NCBI GenBank assembly: GCA_037957365.1
Contig: JARHVA010004091.1
Location: forward strand, 1,216,001 to 1,280,000
Length of the DNA: 64,000 nt
From: Torreya grandis
Lineage: Eukaryota; Streptophyta; Pinopsida; Cupressales; Taxaceae
Direction of reading: 5' to 3'
Both the position numbers and the translations under genes were made by a program. A model generated the notes under the pieces. The model saw only the letters and a list, made by a program, of their open reading frames with translations. It was not told the origin of the DNA and did no database searches. Positions 46,809 to 58,340 of the stretch are shown piece after piece (the stretch's first letter is position 1; each line of letters opens with the position of its first letter).

Positions 46809-47160
46809 ATAACACTCAAGTTGAAGCCTCACACTTCAAGTTGAAGCAGTTCTAGTTCTTTTCCATTTTACACTCTATAAGATCCACCGTATACACAAAG
46901 CTAGAGAGCTCAAGGTATTTTTGATCCTCTATTCAAGTTTGTGCATCAAAATAATTTTGATCTTTCTCCTTCATGAGCTCACCTCTAATGAACTAGGAGT
47001 TTTCCTCCTACCAACATCAATCCTCCAATACCAAGTGAAGCTTCTCTTTCCTCTGCTAGCAGAGCTTTATCTATACATACTCCATAAAGGTTTGTTATCC
47101 CTCCTTTCAATCATAATATTATGGCATCCCAAGGCCCTTGGTGAAACACCTTTGGCCCCC
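46809..47160 (+). other. Leader before gag, 44893-54822 element
   Basis: 350 bases without a recognised domain. The open frame at 46921-47163 is hydrophobic but unlike any family I know; it lies where an untranslated leader is expected. Confidence 0.45.
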
Positions 47161-47820
47161 TAAATCTAGCCCCACCTTTACATGAACTACCTCATAGTTC
47201 AAGAAAGAATTTTTCCAAGTTCTATGGTGATGGGAAAGTTCATCCTGATGAGCATATTGTAGCTTTTTACATAGCCTGTGGTGTGAAAGGTGTTGAATAC
47301 AAAGATATAATAGTAAGAATGCTTATGTAAACATTGCAAGGTGCTGCTGTAGATTGGTTTTATCACCTTCAAGCTCAGACTATAACCAACTGGGACACTG
47401 TCAAGGCTAAGTTTGAGGCTAGGTTCAAACATGTAGAAGATGCACATGCTTGTTGGCTCAGCTTACATAAATGAATAAGGAGCCTCATGAGCCTGTGCGA
47501 GACTTCATTTCTAAATTCAATAATTTGAGGAACAAGATTCCTATAATTGCTCAGCCAACACCAAAAAATCTTAAGTGCATCTTCATCAATTCTCAACTTC
47601 TTGAAGTGATTTTTCTATTGAGGTGGGTTGGCCATATAGATATTTTTGTAGCTCAAATTTTGGCTACCAAGGTTGAAGATGATCTTATCCTTGTAGGTAA
47701 GATAAGAAGAGATCCTAATAGAAATAAATTTTCTTCACTTGCTGAAAATTCTTCCACAATCACCATTGATCCTATGGTGCAAAAGTTAGAAAATGATTTT
47801 TTATCTCTGAAAAGGTAAAT
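47161..47820 (+). pseudogene. gag remnant, 44893-54822 element
   Basis: The capsid pattern is clear: FSKFYGDGKVHPDEHIVAFY (47208-47270), LQGAAVDWFYHLQAQTITNW (47335-47395), VKAKFEARFKHVEDAHACWL, then in another frame NKEPHEPVRDFISKFNNLRN (47474-47533). The order fold, ALDWF-like block, then R-F-x-x-F matches retrotransposon gag. One frameshift near 47465 splits the core. No zinc knuckle is seen. A tail continues to about 48370. Confidence 0.82.
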
Positions 47821-48610
47821 GGCCCAAGGAATGTCTACTCCTCATTCTTATTAGGATATACCAAGGAAGACATTCCCTAACCATTCATATCAAAGCAATG
47901 CTACCAGGAATCAAGGGCAACCTAATTGCTTTCCTCCCACATAGGGGAAGCTTACCATTAAAGCAGCATCAGCTAACTCAGCAATTAGTTATCATGAATC
48001 TAAACATGATTTCTCTTTCCAACCTGATTTGGACAAAGAAGATGATGCTAATATCTTTACAAAAGGAGAAGAAGAATTAGCAAGCGATTCTAACATTGGT
48101 TTTCTAAATTACCAAGATGAAGCTAGAAGAAAGGGAGAAGTGTTTGATGGATCATACGCTATTTTTACTAGGTCCCAGAACCAGTCAACTCAACAAGTTG
48201 ATAAGGGGAAAGTAGGAGAAGAACCTCAACTAGTAATTTTAATTGATAAATGGGGGACTTCACTGCCTTTCCAATCAAAGGACCCAGTGATCAATAAGAA
48301 AGTAAGTACCTCAAAAAACCCTGCACCTTTTACTTACATTTCTCAGACCAGTCCCACACCCAATAAAACCTAGAATGATGGACTTTTTTCCTCTGTTTCT
48401 AGTTCATTTCAGTTATTTGACATAATAGATCATACTAGGAAGACCAAGATCCAAATGTCTGAGTTTGAATACTTACAAGCCAACCCTGAGCAGTTGGATA
48501 GGTTGACTGAATGCATCAAAAGTAAAACCATCCCTATAGGACAATATTTTTCAAAAGTGACTCATGATCCATTGAAGAAAAAAGCCACCTGAAATAATCT
48601 TGTCATTACT
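47821..48610 (+). pseudogene. gag C-terminal tail / protease linker, 44893-54822 element
   Basis: Two open pieces (47898-48080; 48029-48373, reading DKEDDANIFTKGEEELASDS at first) are hydrophilic and have no recognised domain. They continue the gag strand and lead into LFDIIDHTRKTKIQMSEFEY-like sequence at about 48415-48480, which precedes protease. Confidence 0.5.
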
Positions 48611-48639
48611 CCTCTTGTTTCCCCCAAGAAAATATAACT

Positions 48640-49000
48640 TTTCTATGTTTCTTTGTTGATTAATAGTCATAAGTTGAGCAACTGTATAATAGATTCTGGA
48701 GCCTCTGACAATGTTATGCCCACTAAGGTAGTAGACTCTCTTGATCTTACCTTAATTAAAACTTTTGGGAGATGTTTCTCCATAGAAAATAAGTAAGTTC
48801 TACTTTTAGGTCAAATCAACAATGCCCAATTTGCATTTGTGGCTTTTCTAGATAAGAGAATTAAGATGTCACTCTTAGTGGCTGATGTTCCAGATTTCTA
48901 TGGCATTCTGCTTGGACGTAATTTTTGTAAGGATGTAGGTGGAGAGTTAAACATGGACCTATCTAAAGCTAGGATATCTATTAAAGGGATCATGAGAAAG
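48640..49000 (+). pseudogene. Aspartic protease, 44893-54822 element
   Basis: The catalytic motif is CIIDSGASDNVMP near 48686-48722 (D-S-G), with NAQFAFVAFL in the middle and the flap/helix block PDFYGILLGRNFCKDVGG at 48889-48942. The D-S-G-A form differs from the D-N-G-S of the Tat proteases elsewhere in this window, so the two lineages are distinct. A stop at 48793 breaks the frame. Confidence 0.8.
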
Positions 49001-49249
49001 TTACTTCCTGAGAGAGAGTCAAAGTACATTATTACTCAAACATCAGACCTTGAGGCTCAAATTTTGTTTGAATCTTCAGGAATGGGTAATTATTTTTTGT
49101 CCACTAAAGATGTTCTCATTTCATCAGACCAAAGTTCATTAGGTAACATTTTAGAGGATTCAAACAATAAATCATAAGAACTTATGGAGGAAATCTCAGG
49201 GGAAATGGAATCTTCACTCACTAATCAAGAAAAAACTATAAAAAGATCA

Positions 49250-49680
49250 AATTCTAATGATCTTTGGATCTTAAAATTTGATGGTAGCTACTCTTCTATT
49301 AGTTCTAGAGCTAGAATTGTTTTGATATATCCACAAGGAGATATTTTCCCCTTTTCATATAAGTTTCAGTTCAACAACACCAACATCACTACCGAGTATG
49401 AATCTTTATTACTCAGATTGAAAGCTGCTCATGCGAAAGGTGTTAAGATTCATCATGCCCGAGGAGATGCTGAATTGGTGGTTTATTAGGTAAGAAATTT
49501 GTATCAAACCAAAAATGAAAGATTGTGACATTATCATAATCTTGTATGGAATTGTATTGAAAGTTTTAATGCTTTCTATATTTCTATGGTGCCCATAGAG
49601 TTTAATGATTGTGCAGACACATTGGCTATCTTTGCAACCCTCATGGTTCCTCATAAAAATTTCAAAGGGAATAAGTAAAA
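49250..49680 (+). pseudogene. RNase H domain located between protease and RT
   Basis: Reads LWILKFDGSYSSISS (catalytic Asp in K-F-D-G near 49281), IVLIYPQGDIFPFSYKFQFN, TTEYESLLLRLKAAHAKG (Glu near 49400) and HHARGDAELVVY (Asp near 49469), then VRNLYQTKNERL and a C-terminal FNDCADTLAIFATLMVPH (49600-49650, last Asp near 49617). The D-E-D-D set and spacing mark a real RNase H of the additional type. It lies upstream of RT, whereas the element also has its classical RNase H after RT (51000-51390). It would degrade RNA of the RNA-DNA hybrid. Stops at 49487 and 49526 break it. Confidence 0.8.
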
Positions 49681-49732
49681 TATTGAGTTGGTATTTTGAC
49701 CAAGTGTACCTAATAATGTTGAACATTGGTAG

Positions 49733-50254
49733 GTGTTTAATGGTGATAATCAAATTTTCACTTTTCTAGAAAATATAGATGGTTTTGAGGAGCTCTATTT
49801 TGAAGGTAGTGTCTCTCCAACACGGGAATTAATTCTTAAAACAAGTTCAAGAACTAGCAAAGAGTTTATTCAACTCAAAGGGAATAAAATCCCAAAGGGT
49901 TTTGTTTCTCTTGAGAAACTATTTGATAAGCATGACATGTGTATCAAGCAACAACCAATGGATTCAAGTTCATCCAAGGAGTTTGATCAAGTAAATCTAA
50001 GTGCTGAAGAAAATCCCAAAATGGTCAACATTGGGAAGTGTTGCACTACTGACAAAAATCTCAAATTCATCACTTTTCTTTGCCACTACATTGATGTTTT
50101 GGCATATTCTTATGATGACCTAAAATCCTTCAAGCTTAAAGAAATTTGGAATGAAATTCCTCTAAAGACTAGGTCATTAACTCACAAGCAGAAGCAAAGG
50201 CAATACAATCCTAAGATATCAGGTACTATCCTTTTAGAGATTCAGATGATGTGA
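49733..50254 (+). pseudogene. Linker between RNase H and RT
   Basis: This 173-codon open stretch is the longest ORF in the window. It reads KGNKIPKGFVSLEKLFDKHD, later ENPKMVNIGKCCTTDKN, then YIDVLAYSYDDLKSFKLKEI and LKTRSLTHKQKQRQYNPKIS. The last two blocks are the conserved entry into gypsy RT (the F-A-W-S/T-Y-x-D-L block and the P-x-R-Q-K-x-R block). The earlier part is the linker that follows the second RNase H. Confidence 0.75.
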
Positions 50255-50990
50255 ATGCTAAGATAATTTTTCCAATTCACTATTTTACCTAGATCACCGA
50301 CATAGTTCATGTAAGGAAAAAGAATGGAGAAATTCGTATATGTGTGGATTTCAAGAATCTCAATCAGTCTTCTCTAAAGGATAACTACCCTCACCTATCA
50401 TGGATCAAGTGTTGCAAATAGTAATAGGCTTAGAGAAGTTATCAATGTTAGATAGTTTTTTTGGGTACAATCAAGTAGAAGTTGATGAAATAGATCAACA
50501 TAAAACTGCTTTCACTACCCCTTGGGGCACGTTTGTATATCGTAAAATGCCTTTTGGTTTGATCAACACTGGCACCACATTCTAGAGAGTAATGGACCTT
50601 GCCTTCAAAGATGAATTAGGGAAGTTCATCATGGTATATCTTGATGACTTAGCTTTCTTCTCCAAGCATCATTCTGATCATATGCATCATTTGCAACAAG
50701 TGTTAGAATGATGTCAGCAAATGGTCTTTCTCTTAACCCCAAGAAGTTAGTATTTCTCAGCCACATTATATCCCAAGAAGGTATAAAAATTGACTCAAAA
50801 AGAGTCATATCTATCCAAAATCTTACTCTACCTACTAGTAAGTATGTAGTTCATTCTTTCTTTAGAAAGGTGAATTTTCTATTAAGGTTCATCCCAAAAT
50901 TTGTAGAAAAAACTTGCCACATTATCAACATGATGAAGGATAAAGCTACTTTTTGATGGAATACAAAAGGCATAGTAGCATTTGAAGATA
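50255..50990 (+). pseudogene. Reverse transcriptase, 44893-54822 element
   Basis: Blocks in order: VRKKNGEIRICVDFKNLNQS (50311-50370), then SMLDSFFGYNQVEVDEIDQH and KTAFTTPWGTFVYRKMPFGL (50445-50565), MVYLDDLAFFSKH with the catalytic Y-L-D-D intact at 50637-50648, and GLSLNPKKLVFLSHIISQEG (50720-50780) with the thumb region KVNFLLRFIPKF. Three frames are used. This is the best-preserved RT of the window. Confidence 0.88.
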
Positions 50991-51395
50991 TCAAGAAGGA
51001 TATTACTCATGCCATAATTTTAGTTTGTCTAGATTATATCAAAGACTTCATGGTATACAATTATGCTTATGAGCACACACTTTCAACCATTTTGGTTCAG
51101 CAGGACAAAGAAGGTGTGGATTTTCCCATATAATTTATGATCTTCCCTCTCAAAGATCATGAATTTAATTATTCCATTATGGAGAAACATGCTTATGTAG
51201 TGGTTAAAGTGATAAAATATTTTTGGTTCTATATCCTAAATTCACAAACCATTGTTCTGGTACCTGATACCATAATGAAGGCTATTTCAACTCAGCAAGA
51301 GTTCAGTACAAAAAGGGGAAATTGAATTGCCAAAATTCTATAGTTTGATCTTGATATCAAGCATACTAAGCTGGTGTGAGGAAGAGATCTCTATC
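50991..51395 (+). pseudogene. Classical RNase H after RT, 44893-54822 element
   Basis: Reads FMVYNYAYEHTLSTILVQQD (51050-51109; catalytic Asp expected in the fourth position, now Asn), LKDHEFNYSIMEKHAYVVVK (Glu near 51182) and LVPDTIMKAISTQQEF, ending DLDIKHTKLV near 51350-51377. It is a typical gypsy RNase H with several stops. Confidence 0.75.
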
Positions 51396-51397
51396 AA

Positions 51398-52745
51398 TTG
51401 ATTGCTGAAAATGTATCAAAAGAAACAGGACATGAAGAGGCAGTGACTGATGACATGCCAATAGTTCTTTTTGTTACTACTACTGATGAGAGGTATTCCA
51501 ATATCACTCATTTTCTTACTTATGGTGAGTATCCTACTCATCTATCTTATAAAGAAAAGAGAAATTTTAAGTTGAGAGCTGATAACTACATTTTGTGGGA
51601 TAATGGTTTGTATAAAAGAAGCCTTGATGGGGTATTTCTTCGCTACATGGATAAAGCACAGCAAAGTAAACTTTTGGAGTCCTTTCATAATTTGGCTTGT
51701 GGAGGAATTTTTTTGTACCCATAACTTCTCATAAAATTATATGAGCTAGATACTATTGGCCTGCACTATTTCAAGATACATACGATTGGGTACGTAGATA
51801 TGATTTATGTCAACAGTTCATTAGGAAATTCAAGTTGGCCGCATTACCCCTCAAGCCTGTGGTGATCAAAGAGCCTTTTCAGCAATGTGGTATTGACTTC
51901 ATTAGCACCATGAACCCATCCTCAAGTGCTGGAAAAAACTATATCCTCACCACAATAGACTATTTTACTAAGTGGGTGGAAGCCATTCCAGTCAAGCATG
52001 CCACTTCAGAAGTGGTGTGTAATTTCTTGAAAGAAAATATTGTTTCCTATTTTGGAGTTCCAAACAAGATTATAGTAGACAATGCCTCATGTTTATCCTC
52101 TTAGGAGATTACTAAATTTTGCTATAATCACAAAATTATTCTTACCCACTCCTCAGACTATTATCTACAAAGAAATGGTCAGGTAGAATCAAGTAACAAA
52201 AATATGGTTACTATCATTGTGAAACTAGTTGATGATAATCTGAGGACTTGACATAAAGAATTATTTGATGCTTTATGGATAGATAGGATTATGCCTAAGA
52301 GGGCAATAGGTATGTCCCCATTCCAGCTTTTGTATGGTCTAAATGTAGAAATACCCATTACCTTGGAATTACCAACATTGAAGTTGGCAAAGGCAGTTAA
52401 AGATTCAACTTTTGAAAGTTTTATTGACAAAAAAATCATGTGTCTAACTGAGTTAGAAGAGAAATTAACTATAGTAGTGGACCACATTTTTGAACATCAA
52501 AATTAGGTGAAGAAACTTTTTGACCAAAAATCAAGGATTCGTGAGTTTCAGATTGGAGATCAAGTCTTGTTATGGGACAAGAGGAGAGAACCAAAGGGAA
52601 TGCATGGAAAATTTGATTCCTTGTAGAGAGGTCCATTTATCATCCATCAATTTAGTGGTGATAATAGTTTCTTATTGAGATATCAAGATGGGATGTTGTT
52701 CTCACTACCTTGTAGTGGGTAGCATCTGAAGCACTTCAATTTTTG
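51398..52745 (+). pseudogene. Integrase, 44893-54822 element
   Basis: The entry region with NYILWDNGLYKRSLDGVFLR lies at 51582-51640, a damaged zinc finger at 51680-51830, then the core CGIDFISTMNP (first catalytic Asp near 51895), LTTIDYFTKWVEAIPVKHAT, FGVPNKIIVDNAS (second Asp near 52078) and YYLQRNGQVESSNK (Glu near 52187). SPFQLLYGLNVEIP and the C-terminal REFQIGDQVLLWDKRREPKG and RGPFIIHQF blocks follow to 52745. All three catalytic acids survive, but stops at 52104, 52249, 52504 and elsewhere break the frame. Confidence 0.85.
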
Positions 52746-52951
52746 AAGTATCAGATAAGTTCATTTGTACATTTGTATAGTCTTTGTTTATTTTATTTTG
52801 TGTTGTTCATTTCATTTTTTGGGCATCTTTCTCTTCTTGGTGGCATGACTCCATGGCCCAATGGCATGGAAAAAGGCACTTGGATTCTAGTTTCTACTCC
52901 CTTCAATTATTTTAGAGTACAACTGATGGAAGTTCCCCAATTGGATCATGT
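52746..52951 (+). other. 3' untranslated stretch before the right LTR
   Basis: 206 bases with no convincing polypurine tract; GGAAAAAGGCA near 52868 and GATGGAAG near 52925 are the only purine-rich pieces. Confidence 0.4.
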
Positions 52952-54822
52952 TGTTATCCCCAAAATCAACCACTCATTTTTGTAGTCAACATGTTAACTA
53001 GTTTGGTCCTATAGGCAAAAATATGGTTTCCTTCCTTCTCAAAAATGTTCTGAGTAGTCAAGTTATCCAATTACCCAAGTCTTTTTGGAAAAAGGAAATC
53101 TCTCATTTTCAAAGGGTTTTTTAGTTGAGAAAATTAAAAAGGAACAATTTAAAAGACTTGGAGGCATTTCCTAAAGAATTGCTAAGTAAGGTTCATTGTC
53201 AGAGTTTAATTGTACATGGTTCATCGATGGGGTTCAATGATTTGAAATGAACACCACCAAACCATTGAACCATTAAATTGTTAAACCATTGAACTCTGCT
53301 TCGAAAATGGTTCAAAGGTTCAAAATAGTTCAAGCAAAAGGTTCTAGTGAAAAGTTCAAATAGTTGGCTCAATGATACATTGAATTGAATTCATAAGAAG
53401 ACTAAATGAACATGACTCTTTGAAAAACATAAGTGTTGAGCTGTTGAACCATTAAACTATTGAACTGATGAACTCCAAAAGAATGGTTCAAGGTTTAAAA
53501 TGATTCAAGCGACTGGTGACGTCCTTGTAGATGTCAAATTTAAGATAATGGAATAACTATTGATTTTAAAATAACGTAGACCCAAGGACAAACTCAGCGG
53601 TCTAATGAGAAAGGAGTTGAAGAAGCCAGCAGAAGGTGAGAAAACAACCTCAAGAACTTAGATCACTAGGAAGAGACAAAATATAGAAAGGAAAGAGGGA
53701 ATCAAATAGAGAATCTAGAAGTGGTGGCTGAAGAGTTATTTCAATGGGTGGAATAGTCCACCTGGTGGATATCATAGAGCATTAACATTCAATGGTGCAG
53801 CCTATTTTTATTTGTTTGAGTAAAGGTGAGTGGATAGTCATGTAAGTAGCATAAAGAGGAGTGGCCTTGCCTCTTAGAAGACCAGACAAACCATGCCTAC
53901 GAAGGGACATTGAATATGATTTAAATGCCTCCAATATGGCCCCTGCATAAAACTTCCTCTTTCTAATGCATTCAATACAACATGGGCCATTTTGTGAAAA
54001 CAAGAACCAAAGTCTTTTTTTTGGATGTTATATATTTTAATCTCTCATTTTGAATGAGAGAGATCTCTTACTTATTAGAACCAAAACTCTACCCAAATTG
54101 AATGGCATTTTTGAGACTTTGAGCTCATATTTCTAATCATATTTTATTAGGTGAATGAGAAAGCAAGTGACCTTTCAAACTTTGTGTTGAAATAACTTGT
54201 GTTATGTAGGAAATTGTTCTTATGTCTTTATCCTAAATACAGTCTTATCCATTTGATCAAATAAGCAGAGTAAGTGAAAATAATCTAGAAGATGTCTTGA
54301 AGCTGATTGTGGAGACTTTGTGCTACCATAATTGTCTTTAGCTTTTGTGTTTTGCATTTCAACACAAAGGATACTAGGAAAGCCTTTGAACTACCTATAT
54401 CTTATTTCATCTTATTATGTTGTAGTTTGTGGTGGAGACTTTGGGCTACACTTCATTCTACGATGTCCTACATACTTAACCAGGAAGAGAAGCAATGAAA
54501 GGGTTTGTGTTTTCATGGGTTTCTTGTGGATCTAGTTATTACCTAGGAAGTTTTCCTGTTGTTTTATGAAAATCATTTCTAAAAAAAGAGAAATGGGTTC
54601 AGTTATTACAAAGGAGTTTTCCTTTACTTTCTGAACATCATTTCTAAAAAAAGAGAAATGGATGGTGTGATTCTACCCCCCAGTTAGTATTTAGTATAGG
54701 TTTAGTTTATAATAGTTTATAGGGAGCCTCCCCTTACTGAGAGGAGAGATTTATCTCATCATGCTGTGATTGATATAAAAATTTTGTCTTCAATTAGTTG
54801 ACGACAAAATATTTACCCAAAA
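52952..54822 (+). repeat. 3' LTR of the 44893-54822 element
   Basis: The 1871-base partner of 44893-46784 starts TGTTATCCCC and ends ACCCAAAA (CCCAACA in the other copy). Target copy AATAC follows. Confidence 0.9.
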
Positions 54823-54827
54823 AATAC

Positions 54828-55539
54828 ATAAGCTTCAAAAATCACAAATTTTGTCCTAAAAGTCAAAACTCAAAGTACCTTGTTATCAATCAAATTTTAG
54901 TCATTTTAGTCTTTCACATTTTTAGAGTCAAGTATCTATATTTTTATTTTTTTGAGTTAAAATACTTTATCCTAAAAATTTCACCTAATAAAAGGCACAT
55001 GGATATGTTTAAAAATCTTAGGTTGAGGGATAATCCTTTTGGTAATGACCCCTTTCATTTTGGTAGTTAATAAAATCAAGGACACCATGTCAAAATACAC
55101 AAAATCCATCACAAAAAATAATAAGGATCTTATCAATATGAATTAATCCCTAAGGCCATATTACATCTTGTCTAGTAAGAATGAATTTTTAATCTAATAT
55201 TTGTGTCCAAGGAAAAACTTCCATCCAATTTTGATGTTCAAAACCTACACCATTTACTTGATATAAGAGAGTCTTCATCAGCCATCTAAGATAATTATAC
55301 ATCACAAGGATCTTTAGAGGTTAGTGATTTTGTTATTGGTTTATCTGATTCTAATACCCAAGTCTCACAAGATAAATGGAAATCCATCTTGATGAATAAT
55401 TGTCCCAATGAAGCCATGGTTTTTCTATGGAGGCCCATACCCATCAAATGAATTAAGAGATTTCTATCCTCCAAGTTAATAAGACAAATAATCCTTTTAT
55501 TGACCAAAGCTCCAACCCAAATATAATTTTAAGTGTCAA
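54828..55539 (+). other. Leader of the second Tat-like element, second part
   Basis: Continues 44892 after the nested element. Near 55003-55070 the frame reads KRHMDMFKNLRLRDNPFGND, possibly the start of gag, but a stop follows. Otherwise nothing is recognised. Confidence 0.4.
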
Positions 55540-57005
55540 ACCAAATTTAACCTCATAATCAATTCAAATCCAAGCTTGAATGATCATTCAAAGTCACGTA
55601 TCAACAAAAAACTAGTCCAAATATAAGATTGAATGTCCATTCCACCTCTCTAATCATCAATCAATCAAATCTAAACTTGAATGATTCTTAAAGTTTACCA
55701 ATTTTCAATCAATCCCATCCAAAGTTGAATGCTTATTCAAGTTTACCAATCATTAATAAATCCAATACAAACTTGAATACTTATTTAAGTTTACCAAACA
55801 TCAATCAATCAAATCTAAAATTGATTTCTTATTCGATTTTAGCAACCAATAATCAATAAAATCCAAACATAAATAGTTATTCAAGTTTTCCAATCAATCA
55901 GAATTCAAAATTCAATAGTTCACCAAAAAATCATGCAAATCAAAACATAAATATTAACTTGAATGTTCAGCCTAGTTCACTTATCCACAATTAATCAAAT
56001 TCAAATCCAAAGTTCAATGGTTATTCAAGTTTAACCATCAACCGAATTCAAAATTTTGCTTTAGGTAATACATCAAATCAATTTCCAAGTTTTATCAATT
56101 AAAATAATTTTGTAGTTATAGATCCATCACATAAAAAATTAAACATCCACTGATCCAATACCACTCATCAACATTAATTCATCCTTAAATCAACATCAAA
56201 CTTTAACCCTAACACTCATCCAAATCAAACTTTTTGTTCACATAATTTTCCAACTCCAAATTTGAACCCCAACACACTTATCAATCCATCCACAAATCAA
56301 ACCATCCCAAATCAATCCCTAAATCAAACCAACATAAATTTAGTTACCAATCAAACAAATCCAAATATTTTCACAAACACCACTAATCCAAATATATTCA
56401 CAAATAAGATAAATTCTAATTTTACCACCAATCCAAATATCTTCACAAATAAAAAAATACCAAATTATCCACTAACACATCCAACCCAAACTTATTCACA
56501 CAATCAAGACATACAAATCCCCCCTTCACTACACTTCCCAATTAATTTATCAACAATCCACCTTGTAATCAATACTCATTTTCACAAGCCAACACCAATC
56601 CACACTAATTTATGGGTCAAACATCCAACACATCCAAAGCAATCAAATCTCACCAGGCTTCATTCAAGATTGGAAAAAAATGATGGATAATATCCAAATC
56701 TTGAAAGATAGTACCTTTTCTATGCAAAAAAGTACAAGTTTGATGAAAAATTTCCCTATCCATATGATGTAAACAATATGACAACACCTTTTCCAAAACA
56801 TTTTGAACTCACTAAATTTGATAAGTACAAAGGTACTATCTATCAAGCTTGGGATATTTGGATATTAAGTTTTTCCCTAAAAAATAACTCATTTCCATCT
56901 TCATTAACAACATTAACTTGGAGTTATCTCATCACTTATAATTTCATTTTTCAACGTCCTTTGATGAAATCATTGAAAAGGGAGTTTATATTAAACATAA
57001 TTTAA
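55540..57005 (+). pseudogene. gag remnant with long Asn-rich repeats, second Tat-like element
   Basis: The N-terminal part (55540-56200) is built from a 48-base repeat encoding a 16-residue unit of the type INKSNTNLNTYLSLPN. A second, 9-residue repeat (TNPNIFTNK) occupies 56340-56460. In the same frame as 56262-56690 (MNPNTLINPSTNQ start), a long Asn/Thr/Pro-rich region leads to the capsid domain: TTPFPKHFELTKFDKYKGTI (56779-56838), then AWDIWILSFSLKNN and the SLTTLTWSYL block (56905-56935), equal to the ALxWF region. The fold order identifies gag. A C-terminal tail runs on to about 57660. Confidence 0.78.
55560..56060 (+). repeat. 48-base tandem repeat within gag
   Basis: AAGTTTACCAATCATTAATA-type units recur near 55693, 55742, 55791, 55838 and 55883 (period 45-49), with weaker copies on both sides. 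The period is a multiple of three and the frame is shared, so the repeat was coding. Confidence 0.75.
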
Positions 57006-57879
57006 TTAATAAGGGTGTTATCAAATTTTCAAACATGATAAAAATTCCTAAAACCAAATAGATAAACCCAAGTAATTTGATAAAAATGAAAATGTTGTAG
57101 GTAATGTTGTTATAGATGTCAATCATTTCAAAACCCACAACACATCAGCAAAATCATAATACCATGTGGTAAACAATATAAGAGAAAACTCAAAGTGCGA
57201 GTTCACTTAATTTGGAGACTCTTATGAATCAATTTTTTGAAATTTGGCCCAAACAAAAATGTTCATATGGTCCAACACTAAACCCTTCAAATAAAATGTT
57301 CCTAACCCAAGCAGTATCGAGATAATGAATATTATAAATACCATAGAATTAAGGTACATTAAAAAAATTAGTGTATGAGGCTATAATAATATGTCTAAGA
57401 TCTCATTGATCATGGGGACACATCCATTTAAATTCAACCATCCTCATCATCCAATAACTAAAAGTTGGGCATATATAAATATCCATTTCCCAAACATGAG
57501 CAAGGGCATGGTAAAAATAATTAGGAGCAATGTCAAGCTGGTAATGTCAATCAAACTAATCATCTTTTTGATTCTATATTTAATTGTGTTCATTATAAAA
57601 ACCATCATGTTTATATAATTATTGTAAAATCCCACTATTACACTATTATAACCAAGTGCACCGAGATTACCATCCCAAGTACTTCCTTGCCTATTATTGA
57701 GAGTAAGTAAAATAACACAGACCAACTTGAGAAGATGTAAAATCACATATCTAGTTTATACCTTCTCAAAACATCCTCTGTATATAAATATATTGTATAA
57801 TGTCCTTGAAGAGTCAAGAGTCCTTCTAGACATCAATCTATAAAATTTTCAATCATTAGTTAGAAACTTATCAAATAAT
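57006..57879 (+). pseudogene. gag C-terminus and linker, second Tat-like element
   Basis: Degraded. ETLMNQFFEIWPKQK-like sequence lies near 57215-57260 and a possible ruined zinc-knuckle-like CVHYKNHHVY block at 57585-57620, followed by LLKTSSVYKYIV at 57762-57797, a block that precedes protease in Tat elements. ORFs in other frames are shadows. Confidence 0.45.
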
Positions 57880-57949
57880 AATCAAGTTAAATTCAATCAT
57901 TTTTATGTCTCCCTATGGATTTGTAGATAATTTACCTTTGTATATAGAA

Positions 57950-58340
57950 TTAATAATATCTAAATACAAGGTAAAAAGAGTATTTATAGATAATGGCTCA
58001 ACTCTAACTATAAAGTTGTGTACATTAAGATTAGTCAGACATTTGGGGTATCCTACAACAACACTATAATTGAATATTATTATAAATTAAGGCATATGAT
58101 AATAATGAACGTGAATATATGGGAACTATATATCTTCCCTTGATGGTGGCCTATCATTTTGGAGACATTAGTTCATGTTATTTACTTAGATTTACCATAT
58201 AAATTACTCCTAGGATTACCATGGATCCACTCTATGTGTGCTATACCATCCACTTTGAACCACTATTTGAAGTTTTATCATCATGGCATGTAAGTAAAAA
58301 TACCCAATGATCCTCAAGTATTCTAATAATATAAATTATT
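57950..58340 (+). pseudogene. Aspartic protease, second Tat-like element
   Basis: The active site reads KRVFIDNGSTLTI at 57973-58010, followed by TLRLVRHLGYPTTTL. The later block is KLLLGLPWIHSMCAIPSTLN (58202-58260), then FYHHGM and KIPNDPQVF. D-N-G-S and LLGRPWIH-type blocks in this order are diagnostic for the Tat group. Confidence 0.82.

Larger units (their letters stand above)
44893..54822 (+). mobile_element. Nested Ty3/gypsy element with RNase H placed before RT
   Basis: LTR copies of about 1.9 kb (44893-46784, 52952-54822), target duplication AATAT/AATAC, and a tRNA-Arg-type primer site at 46791. In order: gag, protease, an RNase H-like domain, RT, classical RNase H and integrase. 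Finding the extra RNase H between protease and RT differs from the usual Tat/Ogre plan. I remember a similar order in gymnosperm retroelement proteins but cannot check it. Coding capacity is the best preserved in the window (longest open stretch 173 codons), so it is probably one of the younger insertions, though still dead. Confidence 0.88.

Noticed and set aside
49409..49753. 114-codon minus-strand ORF
   Set aside because: Antisense to the RNase H and linker, whose plus-strand motifs are clear.
57447..57746. 99-codon minus-strand ORF with membrane-like segments
   Set aside because: Antisense to the gag tail; hydrophobicity comes from AT-rich codons.
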